Shown piece by piece: positions 17,003 to 26,365 of a DNA stretch of 64,000 nt. The stretch is from Luteibaculum sp964627445 (GTDB lineage Bacteria; Bacteroidota; Bacteroidia; Flavobacteriales_D; Luteibaculaceae), in NCBI GenBank assembly GCA_964627445.1, contig CAZVJF010000003.1, positions 62,001-126,000 on the forward strand, written 5' to 3'. Both the position numbers and the translations under genes were made by a program. The notes beneath the pieces are model-generated. The model was not told the origin of the DNA. It worked only from the letters and a program-made list of their open reading frames with translations, and did not search any database. Every line of letters starts with the position of its first letter. Positions within the stretch are counted from its first letter, which is position 1.

Positions 17003-18625
17003 TTATAAAGTCCAGCGCTTCAGTATTTCCTTGGGCTGCACCGCTTGTTGCGCTCCAAACAGCATACCTGTTTTACCATGGAGACGATTGCTGCAAAAGT
17101 TTTCGGCCACCGCCTTATTTCCTACCACTAATAATTGTGCAGCTTGTATTCCAACTGCCAACTGCTCCACCATTACTCGAGCTAACGCAGGTTGCTGTAA
17201 CCAATGTGATAGTTGCTTTTTAATGTGCTCCAAATGCGCATCATAAGTGGGTAGCTTGCCTTTTTGATTTTCCAAAAACTGCAATAGCACTTCCATAGCC
17301 TCTGGGCTTTTTTGAATAGCCCGATGCACATCCAGGCACTGCACATTGCCACTTCCCTCCCATATTGCATTCACAGGTGCCTCGCGATACAGGCGCGGCA
17401 AAACGGAGGTTTCCACATATCCATTTCCTCCCAAGCATTCCATAGCTTCTACAATGAGTGGCGATGCGCGCTTAGTAATCCAATATTTACCAATAGGCAA
17501 CAGCAATCGCAGTAGGGCTTGCTGATCTTTACTCCCAATTTCAATACACTGACTTGCTAAATGCGCCATGGCCAGCGCAGCCTCACTTTCCGTTATGAGG
17601 TCGCAAAGCACACTTTGCATCAGCGGTTGTTGGATGAGCACTTTTCCCATGACGGAACGGTGTTGGGCATGATGTACCGCTTCGGCTACCGCCCTTCGCA
17701 TCAATCCAGCCGAACCTATCATGCAATCGTAACGCGTCATGGCGACCATTTCTATAATCGTAGGTACGCCTCGGCCGGGCTCCCCCACCATCCAGGCATG
17801 GGCATCATACATTTCTATTTCGCTAGAGGCATTGGATTGATTGCCCAGCTTCTCTTTTAGCCGCTGTATTTGCCACGTATTTTTCTTACCCTCAGCAGTC
17901 CAGCGCGGCATTAAAAAGCAAGACAAGCCTTCCTCGGTCTGCGCAAGTGTTAGAAAGGCATCGCACATGGGGGCCGAACAAAACCACTTGTGCCCATTGA
18001 GCAAGTACAAGGCACCCTTCCCCTTTTCCCCAACGGCCTTAGCCGTTGTGGTGTTAGCACGCACATCGGTTCCGCCTTGCTTCTCGGTCATGGCCATACC
18101 TATGGTAAGTCCATCTTTCTCAAAATACGGTTTGTTGGCAGGATCGTATACGGGTGCCGTAATTTTTTGCAACCACTCCTCCGCATGGGGAAAATGTTTT
18201 TTTAAGGCTGGAACGCAGGAAAAGGTCATGGTGATGGGACAGTTGGTTCCCGCCTCATTTTGCGCATGCATATAGTTCATGGCCAGCCGTGCAAAGTGCG
18301 CACCCGGTTTTGGGTTCGTCCATGGTAGCGCATGCAAACTATGGCTAATTCCTGCATTCATAATATCGTGGTAGGCAGGATGAAATTCAATGGCATCTAT
18401 GCGATTGCCAAAACGGTCGTGCGAGTGAAAAACGGGACTGTTTCGGTTGGCCTGATGTCCTTTTTCTGTCCAGGAATGCGACCCTACCAACTTACCGTAA
18501 TCAGACACCTGAACGGAAGCCCAATCGGCACTCGATTGCTCCATCAATTCCTTTAAAAAGGTATCCTGTTGAAATAGGTTTACATCCTCGTAAGCCGGTA
18601 CTTGGTTAAATACTTCGTGGTTCAT
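17003..18625 (-). CDS. AidB-like acyl-CoA dehydrogenase family protein
   Basis: A 540-aa flavoprotein of the AidB branch of acyl-CoA dehydrogenases. It opens with HEVFNQVPAYEDVNLF, close to the E. coli AidB opening, and contains CPITMTFSCVPAL, the flavin-region MTEKQGGTDVRANTT and the C-terminal CLGGNGYVE. E. coli AidB belongs to the adaptive response to alkylation and binds DNA; its enzymatic role is unsettled, so a DNA-protection role is inference. It follows the amidohydrolase gene's region with only 40 nt between them, in the same direction. Confidence 0.82.
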   Translation of the reverse strand: MNHEVFNQVPAYEDVNLFQQDTFLKELMEQSSADWASVQVSDYGKLVGSHSWTEKGHQANRNSPVFHSHDRFGNRIDAIEFHPAYHDIMNAGISHSLHALPWTNPKPGAHFARLAMNYMHAQNEAGTNCPITMTFSCVPALKKHFPHAEEWLQKITAPVYDPANKPYFEKDGLTIGMAMTEKQGGTDVRANTTTAKAVGEKGKGALYLLNGHKWFCSAPMCDAFLTLAQTEEGLSCFLMPRWTAEGKKNTWQIQRLKEKLGNQSNASSEIEMYDAHAWMVGEPGRGVPTIIEMVAMTRYDCMIGSAGLMRRAVAEAVHHAQHRSVMGKVLIQQPLMQSVLCDLITESEAALAMAHLASQCIEIGSKDQQALLRLLLPIGKYWITKRASPLIVEAMECLGGNGYVETSVLPRLYREAPVNAIWEGSGNVQCLDVHRAIQKSPEAMEVLLQFLENQKGKLPTYDAHLEHIKKQLSHWLQQPALARVMVEQLAVGIQAAQLLVVGNKAVAENFCSNRLHGKTGMLFGAQQAVQPKEILKRWTL

Positions 18626-18665
18626 TGGGGTAGCAAGGTTTAAGAAATAAGGGCTGGAAAAACGT

Positions 18666-19940
18666 CTACTGTTTTACGACAACGCCTCCTTTCATTACAA
18701 AAGAAACTTGCTTTAAAACTGCAATGTTTTCGAGCGGATTTCCGTCTACTGCAATAATATCGGCATAGGTATTGGGTGCTAAGACGCCTATTTTCTCATC
18801 GCGCAACACTTGGGCCGCAACTACCGTAGCGCTTTGAAGCGCTTTGGCCGCAGGCATTCCGGCTTCTACCATGTATCCGAACTCCCTGGCGTTTTCCCCG
18901 TGTGGAAAAACACCCGCATCCGTTCCAAAGGCAATGGGTACGCCCCGCTTAAAGGCTTCACCAAAGGTATTTTGGATTTTTGGACCGATTTCAAGTGCCT
19001 TGGGCACCACAATTTCGGGGTAATAGCCATCAATTTTAGCCTTTTCTGTAACCTCTTTTCCAGCCGTAATTGTTGGCACTAAGTAGGCGTTTTTGGCCTT
19101 CATCAGGTCCATGGTTTTTTCAGACATCAAGGTGCCGTGTTCTATGGTTTTTACGCCACCTAAAACGGCTCTGTACATGCCTTCATCGCCATGAGCATGG
19201 GCTGCCACAATGAAACCATAGTCATCCGCTGTTTTACATATAGCTTCAATTTCCTCAAGGGTAAACTGAGGGTTAGAGCTGTTTTTTGCCACGCTAAGCA
19301 CCCCACCCGTAGCCGTTATTTTAATACAGCTCGCACCGTTTTTATAGCGTTGCCGTACGGCCTCCTGGCAGGCGGCAGCTCCGTTAGCAACACCTTCGGC
19401 AGGTCCCGGTACGCCCATTAAATCTTTGCGATAGCCGTTGGTAGGATCGGCATGCCCACCCGTGGTAGCAATGGCTTTGCCCGCAGAGTAAATGCGCGGC
19501 CCCACTATTTCGCCTCGGTTTATGGCATTGCGAAGTGCCGTGTTGACGCCACTTCCCCCCAAATCTCGGACGGTGGTAAACCCTGCCATCAGTGTTTTCC
19601 GGGCATATCCTACCGATTTAAAAGCAATATCGGCTTCGTTGAGCGTAAACTCCTCGATGTAGGTATTGGGGTTGGATTCGTGCTCCAAATGCACATGCAT
19701 ATCAATGAAGCCTGGGAGTACGGTTTTATCTTTTAGGTCAATAACAGTTGTCTCACTTTGAGAAGCCGGTAAAAAGCCATCTTCTACTGCTGCAATGAGC
19801 CCATCTTCCACCACTATGGTTTGCTGGCTTCGCAAGGTCCCAGTTTTGGAATCGAAAAGGTTGCCACAATGAATTAAGGTTCGCTGGGCTACGGTGCACA
19901 AAGACATGATAGCAACGAGCAAGGTGAGTAGGAATTTCAT
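18666..19940 (-). CDS. Secreted metal-dependent amidohydrolase (imidazolonepropionase/prolidase-like)
   Basis: A 424-aa amidohydrolase with a signal peptide (MKFLLTLLVAIMSLCTVAQ). Metal and catalytic features: HVH at 82-84 in DMHVHLE, a probable carboxylated Lys in CIKITATGG, His in AAHAHGDEG, His in IEHGTLM, and the late Asp in AFGTDAGVFP. Relatives act as Xaa-Pro dipeptidases or on cyclic amides; the substrate is not decided by sequence. ATG 19940 is chosen over upstream in-frame starts because it gives the signal peptide. It is divergent from the M43-like gene. Confidence 0.85.
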   Translation of the reverse strand: MKFLLTLLVAIMSLCTVAQRTLIHCGNLFDSKTGTLRSQQTIVVEDGLIAAVEDGFLPASQSETTVIDLKDKTVLPGFIDMHVHLEHESNPNTYIEEFTLNEADIAFKSVGYARKTLMAGFTTVRDLGGSGVNTALRNAINRGEIVGPRIYSAGKAIATTGGHADPTNGYRKDLMGVPGPAEGVANGAAACQEAVRQRYKNGASCIKITATGGVLSVAKNSSNPQFTLEEIEAICKTADDYGFIVAAHAHGDEGMYRAVLGGVKTIEHGTLMSEKTMDLMKAKNAYLVPTITAGKEVTEKAKIDGYYPEIVVPKALEIGPKIQNTFGEAFKRGVPIAFGTDAGVFPHGENAREFGYMVEAGMPAAKALQSATVVAAQVLRDEKIGVLAPNTYADIIAVDGNPLENIAVLKQVSFVMKGGVVVKQ

Positions 19941-20064
19941 AGGTCGATTTTGGATGAAGGTAAAGATATCCTTGAGAAATGTAATGTTCAGCTTCAATTC
20001 CTGGCTAAGTTCATCAGAAAAATTATTTACTATATTTCCCACATAATACATATCCCTATTTCCA

Positions 20065-21204
20065 ATGAAAAAATTTACCCTGGTATCATTTTTATTAACT
20101 TTTATAGTAAACAATTTTTTCGGTCAAGCCATCTATAATGTCCCTTTGACCCAGGATCAATTCAAAGCATATCAGAAAATCCAGGAAGACTTTTATAATT
20201 CCAGATCACACACCAAAAACACACCGGATTCCATAGCTATCCAACTCCATGTAATTCGCAATACTGATGGCACTGGTGGTGCAGCTATAACGTCTATCCT
20301 TGGTGAGATTTCAGGAGTAAATGAGGCCATTGCAGCCACAGAGGCTAAGCTGTATGTATGCCAAAATATAGATTACATCGATAACAGCGATTATTACCAC
20401 TTCAAGATAAATCAGGAGCAGCAAATTACCGAGGAGCACAATGAAACAGGGGTAATTAACCTTTACATCCCGCAAAGCATCGACAATGGGCAAGTTTGTG
20501 GATTTTCCTACATACCGATCACCAATAGAAACCACATCTTTTTATCCGCTCAGTGCTTTAACCAAAATCTAACTGAGAATCTGTTTGGTACTTTCTTTGG
20601 ATTGCTCCCTACTTACTACAACACCATGTGTAATGGCCCGCAAGGCTCTCAGGGCGAGTTGGTAGATGGGAGCAATTGTGAAACTGCTGGAGATTTGATT
20701 TGCGACACCCCTGCTGACCCGGTGGATGAAAGCACACGAATTATAAACTGCGAATACCGCGGTACTTGTACCGATGCCAATGGAGATCGCTATGATCCTC
20801 CAACCAACAATTACATGTCCATCAAAGGCCGGGAACCCAACTGCAACCCCGTTTTTACTCCGTTACAATTAGAACGCATTGCCTACGGTATGGAATACGA
20901 ACGCACCCGATTGCAGTCGGATTATTGCGAGCCGTACCAAATAAATACTTCCCTTGCTGAGCTACGAGAAAATCAAATTCAACTGGCCCCAAATCCCGGA
21001 TATGAAACCCTGGTCATTACTGGCTTGCAGGGCACAGAAAACCGCGTTTTGATTACAGATGCTCTTGGTAAAAGCATACACAATATTCCAATTAAACACC
21101 GCAAATCCTTATCGGTCGCCATGCCAGTACCCGCGGGTGTTTATTGGGTTCACATTCACGACAACAACCGCCAACGATTCACAAAAAAATGGTTGAAACA
21201 ATAA
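20065..21204 (+). CDS. Pappalysin (M43)-like secreted protein lacking the zinc site, with T9SS signal
   Basis: A 379-aa protein with signal peptide (cleavage near G20/Q21). It keeps the scaffold of Bacteroidota M43 metalloproteases: GELVDGSNCETAGDLICDTPADP (about 197-219), a Cys-rich part, and the Met-turn-like NNYMS (248-252). Where HExxHxxGxxH should stand, residues 172-182 read NLFGTFFGLLP, so both the catalytic Glu and all three His are replaced while FFGL is kept. The C-terminus (LAPNPG... YWVHIHDNNRQRFTKKWLKQ) is a T9SS sorting domain. Most likely a non-catalytic secreted pseudoprotease. Confidence 0.8.
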   Translation: MKKFTLVSFLLTFIVNNFFGQAIYNVPLTQDQFKAYQKIQEDFYNSRSHTKNTPDSIAIQLHVIRNTDGTGGAAITSILGEISGVNEAIAATEAKLYVCQNIDYIDNSDYYHFKINQEQQITEEHNETGVINLYIPQSIDNGQVCGFSYIPITNRNHIFLSAQCFNQNLTENLFGTFFGLLPTYYNTMCNGPQGSQGELVDGSNCETAGDLICDTPADPVDESTRIINCEYRGTCTDANGDRYDPPTNNYMSIKGREPNCNPVFTPLQLERIAYGMEYERTRLQSDYCEPYQINTSLAELRENQIQLAPNPGYETLVITGLQGTENRVLITDALGKSIHNIPIKHRKSLSVAMPVPAGVYWVHIHDNNRQRFTKKWLKQ

Positions 21205-21209
21205 AGCAA

Positions 21210-21238
21210 AGGCGCTCCTCTTGGAGCGCTTTTTTTTA
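21210..21238 (+). terminator. Rho-independent terminator of the M43-like gene
   Basis: GC-rich stem GCGCTCC / GGAGCGC with a TCTT loop followed by a run of T, just after the stop at 21204. Confidence 0.85.
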
Positions 21239-21316
21239 TTCCATACACTAGAATAACATCCACCCCCAAGACCTAAACCGTACCTTGTGAAAGAAAACAA
21301 AACGCTCACTTTGATC

Positions 21317-22690
21317 ATGCGAAGCTGCTTCCTTTCCTTCATTATCTTCCTATCCTTTGCTTGCTCCAAAGCACAAACGCAAGAATTTCAACTCGATTCC
21401 ACTACCATTTCGCTCTCGGTAGTTGCCGAGAATTTAGATGTGCCCTGGGAACTCGTTTGGGGCCCCGATGACCACATTTGGTTTACCGAACGCAACGGAA
21501 CCATAAAACGGCTCAACCCCAATACGGGTGATGTTAGCACTCTAATAACCGTAAATGCGGTGCGCGAGATTAGCGAAGCGGGACTCCTCGGCCTGGCCCT
21601 AGACCCCAACTTTGAAAACAACCCTTTTGTTTATGCCGTTTACACCTACGCCAAGAACGGCCTTACCGAGCGCTTGGTGCGTTTTACTTACAACGGCACT
21701 ACCCTGGTCAATGAAGAAGTGCTCTTGGATGACATTCCCGCCAACAACAACCACAGTGGTTCGCGCATTCTTTTCCTGGCAGACAACACACTGCTAATGA
21801 CTACCGGAGACGCACTGAATGTGAGCAACTCCCAAGACCCAAATTCATTGGCAGGAAAAGTCTTGCGCATCAACCGCGATGGCAGCATTCCTGCCGATAA
21901 CCCCAACCCAGACAGCTACGTCTGGAGCTTAGGACACCGCAATGCCCAAGGCTTGGTGCTGGGACAAAACGGTACCATTTACAGCTCAGAACACGGCCCC
22001 AGCACCGATGATGAACTGAATATCCTAGAGGCAGGAAGGAATTTTGGTTGGCCCGAAGTAAACGGCTATTGCGATACCAGCGAAGCCAGCTTTTGCGATG
22101 CCAACAACGTGAAAGAGCCTATCATGGCCTGGACCCCCACGCTTGCCGTTGCCGGCATTGATTACTACAACTCCAACAGCATACCCGAATGGAAGAACGC
22201 TATTCTAATGACCACCTTAAAAGAAGACGACTTCCGGGTGTTGAAGCTCAATGCGGCTGGAACCGAAATTGTGGAAGAGCGCGTGTTCTTTAACAACCTA
22301 TATGGCCGCTTGCGCGATATCTGCATAGCACCCAACGGAGACATTTACTTCAGTACTTCCAACCGAGACGGAAGAGCTGGCGGAGGCTTTCCGGTAGCCG
22401 AAGATGACCGCATCCTTCGCATTAGCAATGAAAACCGCACGGGCATTTTGCAGCCAGAGAACAGCAAGAAGGGGGATTTCAAGGTATTCCCCAATCCAGC
22501 CGAAGACCGAATACAAACCAATTTAGCCCAGGTACAGCACATGGTGGTCTTGGACGGTCGCGGAAGAAAAGTAGCCACCTCGAGCAATGCTGCCATCGAC
22601 ATCAGTACACTATCCCAAGGTCCATACACCTTACGGGTGAAAAGTGAGTCGGGTATTTATCACAGCAGTTTTGTAAAAACCGTACGCTAG
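21317..22690 (+). CDS. PQQ-dependent sugar (glucose/sorbosone) dehydrogenase-like, T9SS-sorted
   Basis: A 457-aa secreted six-bladed beta-propeller. The N-terminal signal is MRSCFLSFIIFLSFACSKAQ. Family segments include LDVPWELVWGPDDHIWFTER, GLLGLALDPNF, NNNHSGSRILF (the catalytic-base His region of soluble glucose dehydrogenase), GKVLRINRDGSIPADNP, YSSEHGPSTDDELN and NFGWPEV. A T9SS sorting domain (KVFPNPAEDRIQ ... HSSFVKTVR) ends the protein. The ATG at 21317 is preferred over an in-frame GTG at 21287, because a near-consensus TACCTTG lies at 21281. Probably oxidises an extracellular sugar; the substrate is unknown. Confidence 0.88.
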   Translation: MRSCFLSFIIFLSFACSKAQTQEFQLDSTTISLSVVAENLDVPWELVWGPDDHIWFTERNGTIKRLNPNTGDVSTLITVNAVREISEAGLLGLALDPNFENNPFVYAVYTYAKNGLTERLVRFTYNGTTLVNEEVLLDDIPANNNHSGSRILFLADNTLLMTTGDALNVSNSQDPNSLAGKVLRINRDGSIPADNPNPDSYVWSLGHRNAQGLVLGQNGTIYSSEHGPSTDDELNILEAGRNFGWPEVNGYCDTSEASFCDANNVKEPIMAWTPTLAVAGIDYYNSNSIPEWKNAILMTTLKEDDFRVLKLNAAGTEIVEERVFFNNLYGRLRDICIAPNGDIYFSTSNRDGRAGGGFPVAEDDRILRISNENRTGILQPENSKKGDFKVFPNPAEDRIQTNLAQVQHMVVLDGRGRKVATSSNAAIDISTLSQGPYTLRVKSESGIYHSSFVKTVR

Positions 22691-22726
22691 TTCTACGTAC
22701 CGCTGAACACATTTCGGGTATTTGTT

Positions 22727-22756
22727 TTGGGAGACCCACGCGTTGGGACTATCTTG
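22727..22756 (+). promoter_or_regulatory. Probable promoter of the M16 peptidase gene (TTG-N20-TATCTTG)
   Basis: A TTG (22727-22729) and TATCTTG (22750-22756) with a 20-nt spacer, 21 nt before the ATG at 22778. One base short of the full -7 consensus. Confidence 0.4.
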
Positions 22757-22777
22757 CTGGCAGATAAAACCCAAACC

Positions 22778-25648
22778 ATGAAAAAGAAATTTTGGATGCT
22801 CCTGGCCCTCCCAGTAATGATGTGGAGTTGCCAACCTGAAGCAGATACTATGGAAGGATACAAGCTAGTAGAAGAAGTTAGCAAAGAAGGCGGTGACATC
22901 GCCATTCCTTATAAGAAGTACGAGTTGGACAATGGCTTAACCGTTATTGTACACGAAGATCACAGCGACCCTGCAGTGCATGTTGATGTTACCTACCACG
23001 TAGGTTCTGCGCGTGAGGAAATTGGTCGATCTGGTTTTGCGCACTTTTTTGAGCACATGATGTTCCAAGGGTCGGATCACGTAGCCGATGAGGAGCACTT
23101 TAAAACCGTAACCGAAGCTGGTGGAACGCTTAATGGTACTACCAATAGCGACCGCACCAACTACTTTGAAACTGTTCCTGCCAACCAGCTAGAAATAGCA
23201 CTTTGGTTAGAAGCCGACCGGATGGGGTGGTTGCTGGACGCAGTAACCCAAGAAAAATTTGAGATACAACGCGCCACCGTTAAAAACGAGCGCGGCCAGA
23301 ACTACGACAACCGCCCATACGGGATGCTGCGCGAGGTGGCCAACCAAGCCCTGTATCCGCACGGACACCCGTACTCATGGCCTACCATAGGCTACATTGA
23401 TGAGCTGAACGAAGCTACTTTGCAAGATTTAAAAGACTTTTTCTTGCGTTGGTACGGCCCCAACAATGCTACACTAACCGTAGCAGGAGACGTAGACGCA
23501 AAAGAAGTAATGGACCTGGCGGTAACCTACTTTGGCCCCATTAACCGTGGGCCTGAGGTAAAAGACATGCCTGCGCAGCCCGCTAGCTTGGATGCCGACC
23601 GTTACATCTCTCACGAAGACAAAATTCGTTTCCCGCTTATTCAAATGAACTATCCTACCGTGGCTAACCGTCACCCCGATGAGGCTCCATTGGATGTACT
23701 GTCTGACATTTTAGGAGGTGGAAAAAGCTCTATTTTCTACCAAACCTTTGTAAAAACGCAGAAAGCGATCCAGGCCAGTGTTTCCAACCCATGTTCTGAA
23801 TTGGCTGGAAATATGAGCTTTACGGTGGTTGGATTTCCAGGCACTAACCTGGCAGATATGGAAAAAGAAGTCCGTGCCGCCATCGCTACCTTTGAGGAGC
23901 GTGGCATTAGCGATGAAGATTTGCAGCGCTACAAATCCACCTACGAAGCAAGCACCATTCAAGGACTATCCTCTGTGCGCGGAAAAGGCTCGCGGTTGGC
24001 CTCTTACGAAACCTTTACTGGAAACCCCAACTATATTAAGAAGGACTTGAAGCGCTACATGGATGTAACCAAAGAGGATGTAATGCGCGTGTACGAGCAG
24101 TATATCAAAGACCAAAACTGTGTTATTGTTAGCTATATCCCAGAAGGTCAGCGCGAGCTGATTGCCGCAGAAGACAACTACACCCCTACTATTGGGCGCA
24201 CCCCAGAAACCGTACTCAACAACTACGACACGTTGGTGTACAACAAGCCTGTAGATACCCTTATCGATCGCTCGGTAAAACCACAACCCGGACCATCGCC
24301 ATTTGTACCGGTGCCTGAATTGTGGACTGCCGACATGGACAACGGCCTAAAAGCTATTGGTACGCTTAACGATGAAATCCCTATGGTTTCCCTGCAAATA
24401 ACCATGCCTGCGGGACACCGCAATGAACCTATGGACAAAGCGGGTATTGCCAGCTTAACCGCTAGCTTGCTCAACGAGTCTACCGAAAACTACAGTGCAG
24501 AAGATATTAGCGATGAACTGGAAAAAATAGGGAGTCGTATTTCTGTTTCGGCTGGAAACGAAAACGTAACCATCAACATATCCTCATTAACCAAGCACAT
24601 TGATAAAACGCTAGAGTTAGCGGAAGAAATTATGATGCGCCCCGCATTCACAGAAGATGATTTCAGCCGTGTGAAAAAGCAAACGTTAGAGGCTATTGCA
24701 AACCGAGAAAACCAAGCCTCGCAACTCGCCAGCGATGCCTTTGCTAAACTGTTGTACGGAGAAGACCACATTAAATCGGTTCCTACGGTTGGAAATGCAA
24801 GTACGGTTGAGAGCATTTCTCTCGATGATGTAAAAAGCTATTACGAAAACTACTTCTCCCCTGCCAATGCACAATTGGTAGTGGTAGGGAACATGGAACA
24901 GGATGCTTTGATGCCTAAATTGAGTTTCCTAGAAAACTGGAGTGGCGAAAGCTACGATTGGCCTTCGCAGCCTGAACAACTCGCTGCAGAACCTGGAACC
25001 ATCTACTTTATGGACAAGCCTGGGGCAGCCCAAAGTGAGCTACGCTTGGGGTGGCGCACCGATTTAACATACGATGCAACAGGCGACTACTACCGCGCCA
25101 ACATTATGAACTACCAGTTAGGTGGAAACTTCAATAGCCGCATCAACATTAATTTGCGTGAAGATAAAGGATACACCTATGGAGCGCGTTCCATGTTCCG
25201 TTCTACCAAAGAGCCTGGGGTGTATATGGCCTACGCAGGAGTTAAGAAAGAGGCTACCGATAGCGCACTTACCGAGTTCTTGTACGAGATCAACAACTAC
25301 GTAGAGAAAGGCATTAGCAGCGAAGAATTGGAGTTTGTAAGAAAAAGCTTAACGCTGAGCGAAGCCTTGAAGTACGAATCGCCTTTCCAAAAAGCGCGTT
25401 TCTTGCGTAGAATTCTAGACTACAACCTAGACCCGAGCTACGTAAAAGAGCAAAGCGAAATCCTTAAAACCATTACCAAGCAAGAAATTGATGACCTGGC
25501 GAAAAAGAACCTAGACACCGAGAAACTGATTATGGTGGTAGTAGGTGACAAAGCCGTAGTCTTCGATAATCTTAAAAAGATGGGCTACCCCGTTGTAGAA
25601 ATCAATAAGGAAGGGGAATACACCAGCAAAGCTAAAATGCAGAGCTAG
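22778..25648 (+). CDS. M16-family zinc peptidase lipoprotein
   Basis: A 956-aa two-domain peptidase of the insulinase/pitrilysin family. The lipoprotein signal has Cys18 (MMWSC). The first domain carries inverted zinc motif HFFEH at 89-93 and the downstream Glu region ATVKNERGQNYDNRPYG. The second half (about 520-930) repeats the fold without HxxEH, as usual, with the substrate-binding DKGYTYGARSMF near its end. Probably degrades peptides in the periplasm or at the outer membrane. ATG 22778 gives the signal peptide; an upstream in-frame start would not. Confidence 0.93.
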   Translation: MKKKFWMLLALPVMMWSCQPEADTMEGYKLVEEVSKEGGDIAIPYKKYELDNGLTVIVHEDHSDPAVHVDVTYHVGSAREEIGRSGFAHFFEHMMFQGSDHVADEEHFKTVTEAGGTLNGTTNSDRTNYFETVPANQLEIALWLEADRMGWLLDAVTQEKFEIQRATVKNERGQNYDNRPYGMLREVANQALYPHGHPYSWPTIGYIDELNEATLQDLKDFFLRWYGPNNATLTVAGDVDAKEVMDLAVTYFGPINRGPEVKDMPAQPASLDADRYISHEDKIRFPLIQMNYPTVANRHPDEAPLDVLSDILGGGKSSIFYQTFVKTQKAIQASVSNPCSELAGNMSFTVVGFPGTNLADMEKEVRAAIATFEERGISDEDLQRYKSTYEASTIQGLSSVRGKGSRLASYETFTGNPNYIKKDLKRYMDVTKEDVMRVYEQYIKDQNCVIVSYIPEGQRELIAAEDNYTPTIGRTPETVLNNYDTLVYNKPVDTLIDRSVKPQPGPSPFVPVPELWTADMDNGLKAIGTLNDEIPMVSLQITMPAGHRNEPMDKAGIASLTASLLNESTENYSAEDISDELEKIGSRISVSAGNENVTINISSLTKHIDKTLELAEEIMMRPAFTEDDFSRVKKQTLEAIANRENQASQLASDAFAKLLYGEDHIKSVPTVGNASTVESISLDDVKSYYENYFSPANAQLVVVGNMEQDALMPKLSFLENWSGESYDWPSQPEQLAAEPGTIYFMDKPGAAQSELRLGWRTDLTYDATGDYYRANIMNYQLGGNFNSRININLREDKGYTYGARSMFRSTKEPGVYMAYAGVKKEATDSALTEFLYEINNYVEKGISSEELEFVRKSLTLSEALKYESPFQKARFLRRILDYNLDPSYVKEQSEILKTITKQEIDDLAKKNLDTEKLIMVVVGDKAVVFDNLKKMGYPVVEINKEGEYTSKAKMQS

Positions 25649-25670
25649 TAAGCCTAAAAAGCTGAATATT

Positions 25671-25705
25671 AAAGCCGCAGCCCACTGGGTTTGCGGCTTT
25701 TTTTT
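25671..25705 (+). terminator. Rho-independent terminator of the M16 peptidase gene
   Basis: Stem AAAGCCGCA / TGCGGCTTT with a 12-nt loop, followed by a long T run, 22 nt after the stop codon. Confidence 0.85.
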
Positions 25706-25777
25706 ATGCATTCCATTGATGCGATTTTCCTACTTTCGGATGCTACGATTAACGCTACTCACTAAAAAATACGGAGC

Positions 25778-26143
25778 ATGAAAACCACCCCCGAGCACAA
25801 CGCCAAGATTGCTACAATGACCTTTGCCTCGGTATATCCGCACTATGTAACCAAAGTGGAGAAAAAAGGCCGTAGCAAAGCTGAGCTGCACGAGGTAATT
25901 ACCTGGCTTACTGGTTTTAACGAAGATCAAATCCAAATGCTCATTGCGGATAAAGTTAGTTTTGAAACGTTTTTTGAGAAAGCCACCCTCCACCCCAACG
26001 CAGCGCTAATTAAGGGTGTTATTTGTGGTTACCGTGTAGAGGAAATTGAAAATACCCTCACCCGCCAGGTACGCTATTTGGACAAGCTCGTGGATGAACT
26101 AGCGAAGGGAAAAAAGATGGAAAAAATTCTGCGCACAGAGTAG
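25778..26143 (+). CDS. DUF2200 domain protein
   Basis: A 121-aa cytoplasmic protein matching the DUF2200 pattern from memory: MTFASVYPHYVTKVEKKGRSKAEL, ITWLTGFNEDQIQ, FFEKATLHPNAALIKGVICGYRVEEIENTLTRQVRYLDKLVDELAKGK. Function unknown; the C-terminal half is highly conserved in the family. It stands alone between a terminator and a 222-nt gap before sbtA. Confidence 0.85.
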   Translation: MKTTPEHNAKIATMTFASVYPHYVTKVEKKGRSKAELHEVITWLTGFNEDQIQMLIADKVSFETFFEKATLHPNAALIKGVICGYRVEEIENTLTRQVRYLDKLVDELAKGKKMEKILRTE

Positions 26144-26238
26144 GTTTAATATGCTAGGACTATAACTCTAAAAATGCTCAATAGCCCGAGTAACGGGATC
26201 TTTCCAGTTTAATAGCGATGCATTTTATACTGTACATC

Positions 26239-26346
26239 ATGCGCTATCTGCACCTTTTAATTACAACAGCAACAACGGTGTTAGCGCATATTTGCTTTTA
26301 TTTGGTCTACATCGATTGTTGTACAGAGAGCCCAAGAAGCCGTTAG
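26239..26346 (+). CDS. Possible small single-span membrane peptide upstream of sbtA
   Basis: A 35-codon ORF (MRYLHLLITTATTVLAHICF, then YLVYIDCCTESPRSR) with one hydrophobic stretch of about 18-20 residues and a positive tail, ending 19 nt before the transporter ATG. No homologue is recognised and no ribosome-binding site is visible, so it may be chance. The rest of the 222-nt gap shows nothing. Confidence 0.25.
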   Translation: MRYLHLLITTATTVLAHICFYLVYIDCCTESPRSR

Positions 26347-26365
26347 GCCAATTTGCTACTAGCCC

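Noticed and set aside
22778..25648. Loss of the zinc motif in the second M16 half as decay
   Set aside because: The second domain of M16 peptidases normally lacks HxxEH, so this is expected.
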